Source of the DNA: Kiritimatiellia bacterium
Lineage (GTDB): Bacteria; Verrucomicrobiota; Kiritimatiellia; RFP12; UBA1067
Direction: 5' to 3'
Assembly: GCA_017521065.1 (NCBI GenBank)
Contig: JAFXEA010000541.1
Coordinates: 1 to 10,087, forward strand
Length of the DNA: 10,087 bases
Positions 6,814 through 10,087 of the stretch are shown here, piece after piece; position 1 is the first letter of the stretch; the number at the start of each line of letters is the position of its first letter. The translations under genes were made by a program, and so were the position numbers. The notes below the pieces were generated by a model. That model worked only from the letters and a program-made list of their open reading frames with translations, searched no databases and was not told where the DNA came from.

Positions 6814-8712
6814 TTAAAGTTCTGTTTCCGCAAACGTGAAGTGAGAGACCTTCAGGCCGCATGACTTGAACGATTCCACAACTGCGTGCAGGCGTTCCGG
6901 GGTGAGCTCGCATGCGATCACCACGCTGTCGGCCTTAGTCTCTTCAACTATCCGCTTTGCGTCTATATGAGGGCCATCCACTTTCATGCCACCTATATAC
7001 TTTCCGCGAAGAAGTATGTCGTCATCGACAAGCCCCACTATGACGCGTTTCTCCGCCAGAATCTTGCGCACAAGCTCACGCCGGAACGCCCGGTAGCGGA
7101 GGCCTGCCCCAAACACGAGAGTACGTGAAATGGACGGCTCGTCCATCATGCGCCTGACATGTATGCGGCAGAAAAGCTCCCTCACAAACTGACGGATCGA
7201 ACGCACCGACATCAGCAATGGGAGAGCCAATCCAAAATGGACAAGAGGGAATGCGATCATACGCCCTTCCTTGTACCCCAACACAATCATTATCGCAAAG
7301 GATATCGCCATACCGACCATGACAGACACCATCAGTCTGATGAAGTTGGACAACAACGCCCGCCCCCACACCGTAGTGTATCCCTTGAACAGAACAATGG
7401 ACATGAACACAGGCACAACCCTCAACGGCAGGAATGTGTGGAAAGACTGCGGATTCGGCTCTATCCGGAATACGACCATAGTCACATACCAAGTAAAGGA
7501 AAGAATCAGGATGTCCGCAATAATGAGCAAAGGCACGGCAAACGCAGCACGACGGCGACGGCGAACCGGGGTGAGATTATGGGCGACCATGTTCGCAAGA
7601 CGTCCTGTATCCCAAAGCTCAATGCGCGACATGTCTCGTACCACAATGAACGTCGTCACGACAAACGCAACGATGAACAGTCCCGCCGCACGGTCTTCAA
7701 GCATCACGCCTCCGACTCCGACAACGACAAGAAACGCCGCGAATGCGTACAGCACCACCGCAGTCTTCCGCTGAGACACGAGCCTGCGCAGAAGGCGGTG
7801 ATGAATGTGATCGGAATCCGGCTGCATGAGTTTTGTGCCGCCCCTGTCGCTGTTGGATTCCTTTTTTATCAATGCGCGCACGGTCCTGCGCACTATTGCA
7901 AGGGCCGTGTCAAAAATCGGGATGCCCATTGCCAGCAGAGGCACCCCTATGCCAACAAGAAACGACCCTCGCGTCTGCATAGCAAGTGGCATTGTCGACA
8001 GAAAGAACCCCAAAAACATAGACCCCGTATCGCCAAGAAATATCGATGCAGGATTGAAGTTGTAGCGAAGGAATCCAAGCAGAGAACCGATAAACGCAAG
8101 ATACAGGAACATCTGCCCAGGAGACTCCAGAAAGAAAAGCGAACCAGCCATCCCTGTCGCCGCAATGACTGCCAATCCGGACGCCAGACCATCAAGCCCA
8201 TCAATGAGGTTGAAGGCGTTGACCGCACCGACAATCCAGAACACCGTAAACGGAAGATCAATCCACCACGGAAGCATCGGAATGATCGACCTGAAACTGA
8301 TGTGACACCAGAAATAGACCGTGGCGGCGATGGACAGCTGCCCGATCAGCTTAACTACCGGCTTCATGCCGAACTTGTCGTCTATGAACCCTAACGCGCC
8401 AATGCCGAGCGAAAGCGCGATCATCCTCCAGAACACCGAATCATGGAACGCCGGAGACACGGGACCATCAGCCAGGAATGCGAACACCGACATCGACAGC
8501 ACAAAAGACGCAATCACGGCGACACCACCACCACGGGCAACGGGACGTTTGTTGATGCGCCGCCCGCCCGGAACATCAACCATGCCAAGGCGGCTGTTGA
8601 TCCTGCGCACCAAAGGAGTCAGCATCAAGGAAATGATCAACGAACCGGCAAACACCCCGAAATACGGAAGTATCTTGAGGAGCGTTTCAACGATGCCGTC
8701 AATGCGAGTCAT
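6814..8712 (-). CDS. WecA/TagO-like polyprenyl-phosphate sugar-1-phosphate transferase with FlaA1/WbaP-type extension, 632 aa
   Basis: The N-terminal half transfers a sugar-1-phosphate, probably a HexNAc, from a UDP-sugar to undecaprenyl phosphate, the first lipid-linked step of glycan assembly at the inner membrane. Family motifs of the MraY/WecA superfamily are present: RPVARGGG (56-63), DD at 111-112, NAFNLIDGLDGLASG (165-179), FLGDTGSM (225-232), and DHIHHRL (301-307), the HIHHR form typical of WecA/TagO rather than MraY. About eleven membrane helices run to residue 358. Unusually, a second module follows: four more helices (about 389-413, 427-445, 459-478, 486-503) with LFKGYTTVWGRALLSNFIRL (441-460), then a Rossmann-like domain with FGAG (534-537) and VGLVDDD (559-565). 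This matches the front half of FlaA1/CapD and WbaP proteins but has neither the epimerase/dehydratase nor the WbaP-type transferase domain. The ATG at 8712 overlaps the exosortase stop (ATGA) and has GGGGGA 6 nt upstream. Which sugar is used is unknown. Confidence 0.93.
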   Translation of the reverse strand: MTRIDGIVETLLKILPYFGVFAGSLIISLMLTPLVRRINSRLGMVDVPGGRRINKRPVARGGGVAVIASFVLSMSVFAFLADGPVSPAFHDSVFWRMIALSLGIGALGFIDDKFGMKPVVKLIGQLSIAATVYFWCHISFRSIIPMLPWWIDLPFTVFWIVGAVNAFNLIDGLDGLASGLAVIAATGMAGSLFFLESPGQMFLYLAFIGSLLGFLRYNFNPASIFLGDTGSMFLGFFLSTMPLAMQTRGSFLVGIGVPLLAMGIPIFDTALAIVRRTVRALIKKESNSDRGGTKLMQPDSDHIHHRLLRRLVSQRKTAVVLYAFAAFLVVVGVGGVMLEDRAAGLFIVAFVVTTFIVVRDMSRIELWDTGRLANMVAHNLTPVRRRRRAAFAVPLLIIADILILSFTWYVTMVVFRIEPNPQSFHTFLPLRVVPVFMSIVLFKGYTTVWGRALLSNFIRLMVSVMVGMAISFAIMIVLGYKEGRMIAFPLVHFGLALPLLMSVRSIRQFVRELFCRIHVRRMMDEPSISRTLVFGAGLRYRAFRRELVRKILAEKRVIVGLVDDDILLRGKYIGGMKVDGPHIDAKRIVEETKADSVVIACELTPERLHAVVESFKSCGLKVSHFTFAETEL

Positions 8713-10087
8713 TCAAAATCCCCCATCGTCTTCAGGAACTCCAGGAGGTCCGCCTCCGTCGCGCCAAGCGCATGGACAGTCAGCATCACCCAACGGTCGA
8801 CACGGTTCAATATAGACCTGTCAATCACATCCTGCCAGATGCGCCGGGTATGGGAAGCCGTGCGGAATCCCTCCTGGTTGAAAAACGTATAGGCCTCCAT
8901 CGCCGATGCAGCGCCGGGCTTGGCGATATCTATCACATGCCAAGGTCTTCCGGCCACATCAAAGTTTCTGGGATTGGACATCACATACCCCTGTGACGGC
9001 AGGCACAGTTCCGGACGGTGGATCGACGCACGGGATGTGCCGCCAACGACAAACGATGCAAGAAACTGCGCTCCGGAACGCGACTCGTACATTTTCTTGA
9101 CGATGCGGGTGTCTTTCGGAAGTATGGTCAGTTCCCCTTCCGAAACCTTCTGCTGTTCAGCGAACTTCTCGTCATCAGTGGCGTATCCGGCAAGCTCAAC
9201 GAACTTGACTTCCGGCGCTTTTGCTATTGTCGCAGGAGGCGTCTTGGCCTGAAACACAAGCACAGCCGCAAAAAACGCCGCCGCACATATCGCACAGACC
9301 ATGTGCGACTTTTTCGGAACCCACGCGGGCAGCAAAGCGGCAGACGCTTCATCCTTGCTCTCGTTTCCATGGCCAGATGCTTCTGTTTTTTCACAATCGC
9401 GGTTGAAGATGCGGTCAAGAAACTCACCCGCCACCACCATAAGACCGATGGCTACGATAAACACGATATAGCCCGAATAGTCATGGTAGAATCCGGTCGC
9501 GAACTGAGGATCCGTACAGGATGCGATTACACATATGGAGACGATGCGCGCCACGTTTCCGGCTATGGCAAGAGGGATGGAGCAGGCGAAAAGCAGTCCA
9601 CGTCTGAACCATGTGGGCTGGTTGAAATATGCGTAGCCCGCAGTAAGCGCCATGAGCGCGAACAGCGAGCGCAACCCTGAACAGGGTTCTGCGATATCGA
9701 CGGCGAAAGGATGCGCCCCGCGGGAAATTACGGCGGTTCCTTCACGGACGGCCTCAAGACCAATTCCGTTCAGGACTGCGAGCGATGTTGCGCCGGCGAG
9801 ATAACGCAGCTGGATCGTAACGAAATCAAGGAATGTCGCAAGCGGAATGCAGAAGAGAAGATATGCGGCGGGGAAGAGAAACAGCTTGGCCATGCGCCAA
9901 CCGAAGAACGTCCACGGGATGGTGAAGCACAATCCAATGAAGCCTAGCTGCTCAAGACGGAGCTGGACACCTCTTGTGCCAAGCAGCGACAGGCACAGAA
10001 AAGGAACGCTCAACAATAGCCCCAGCCATGAAAAGCGAGAATCGCGCAACGCCGCAGAAAGTTCAGTACGCCTAGTCCAAAGCACAT
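8709..10087 (-). CDS. Exosortase with fused EpsI-like domain (N-terminus outside window)
   Basis: Exosortases are inner-membrane transpeptidase-like enzymes that process PEP-CTERM-type C-terminal sorting signals, usually in species that make exopolysaccharide. The catalytic triad is visible. Numbering from the GTG at 10085, these are C135 in AEPCSGLRSL, R180 in GNVARIV, and H201 in YHDYSGY. Several membrane helices precede and follow these sites. A charged linker (about 226-258) and one more helix (262-280) lead into a periplasmic EpsI-like domain with HRPELCLPSQGY (355-366 region; H356, E359, C361). The frame remains open to the window edge, and the residues before the first visible helix match the middle of a usual exosortase N-terminus. 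The GTG is therefore probably not the true start, and perhaps 60-100 residues are missing. The stop overlaps the start of the transferase gene, so the two are translationally coupled. No PEP-CTERM substrate is encoded within this window. Confidence 0.93.
   Translation of the reverse strand, partial: VLWTRRTELSAALRDSRFSWLGLLLSVPFLCLSLLGTRGVQLRLEQLGFIGLCFTIPWTFFGWRMAKLFLFPAAYLLFCIPLATFLDFVTIQLRYLAGATSLAVLNGIGLEAVREGTAVISRGAHPFAVDIAEPCSGLRSLFALMALTAGYAYFNQPTWFRRGLLFACSIPLAIAGNVARIVSICVIASCTDPQFATGFYHDYSGYIVFIVAIGLMVVAGEFLDRIFNRDCEKTEASGHGNESKDEASAALLPAWVPKKSHMVCAICAAAFFAAVLVFQAKTPPATIAKAPEVKFVELAGYATDDEKFAEQQKVSEGELTILPKDTRIVKKMYESRSGAQFLASFVVGGTSRASIHRPELCLPSQGYVMSNPRNFDVAGRPWHVIDIAKPGAASAMEAYTFFNQEGFRTASHTRRIWQDVIDRSILNRVDRWVMLTVHALGATEADLLEFLKTMGDFE

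Noticed and set aside
7159..8394. 411-codon open frame on the plus strand
   Set aside because: It is antisense to the motif-confirmed transferase gene. Its product is very rich in H, R, K and Q, as expected for the complement of a membrane protein, and it shows no recognisable domain.

Overview
All convincing genes in this window lie on the minus strand, so it is read from its right end to its left end. The gene families suggest a Gram-negative-type bacterium of the PVC group, perhaps a gut- or rumen-associated Kiritimatiellota or Lentisphaerota relative. This rests on an exosortase with a fused EpsI domain, a glycine-rich beta-helix surface protein, and secreted glycosidase-like proteins that resemble no named family closely. 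The lineage is an inference from gene content; no rRNA or other marker is present.

Right part (10087 to 6814): two genes of an exopolysaccharide/exosortase locus. The first is an exosortase whose N-terminus lies beyond the window, with an EpsI-like domain at its C-terminus. It overlaps by an ATGA junction a WecA/TagO-type polyprenyl-phosphate sugar-1-phosphate transferase. That transferase carries an unusual C-terminal extension: four membrane helices plus a Rossmann-like domain, as in the front half of FlaA1/CapD and WbaP proteins.

Middle (6813 to 6683): a 131-bp non-coding gap with a plausible sigma70-type promoter and a long imperfect hairpin that covers the Shine-Dalgarno sequence of the next gene. 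This probably separates two transcription units.

Left part (6682 to 75): four tightly packed genes. They encode a 664-aa exported beta-helix protein, a 218-aa exported protein with HEAT-like helices followed by a sugar-binding-type jelly-roll, a 725-aa exported TIM-barrel glycosidase-like protein with a beta-galactosidase-trimerisation-like domain, and a 579-aa TIM-barrel glycosidase-like protein. Gaps are 21 bp, a 13-bp overlap, and 30 bp, so they are probably co-transcribed. The set looks like a surface glycan-handling cassette, but no transporter, sulfatase or regulator is visible and the substrate cannot be read from the sequence. The last 38 bases hold a perfect inverted repeat and possibly the start of another gene.

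Starts were revised for three genes from ribosome binding sites and signal peptides: 4022 (725 aa), 4666 (218 aa) and 6682 (664 aa). No tRNA, rRNA, CRISPR array, insertion sequence or convincing rho-independent terminator was seen.
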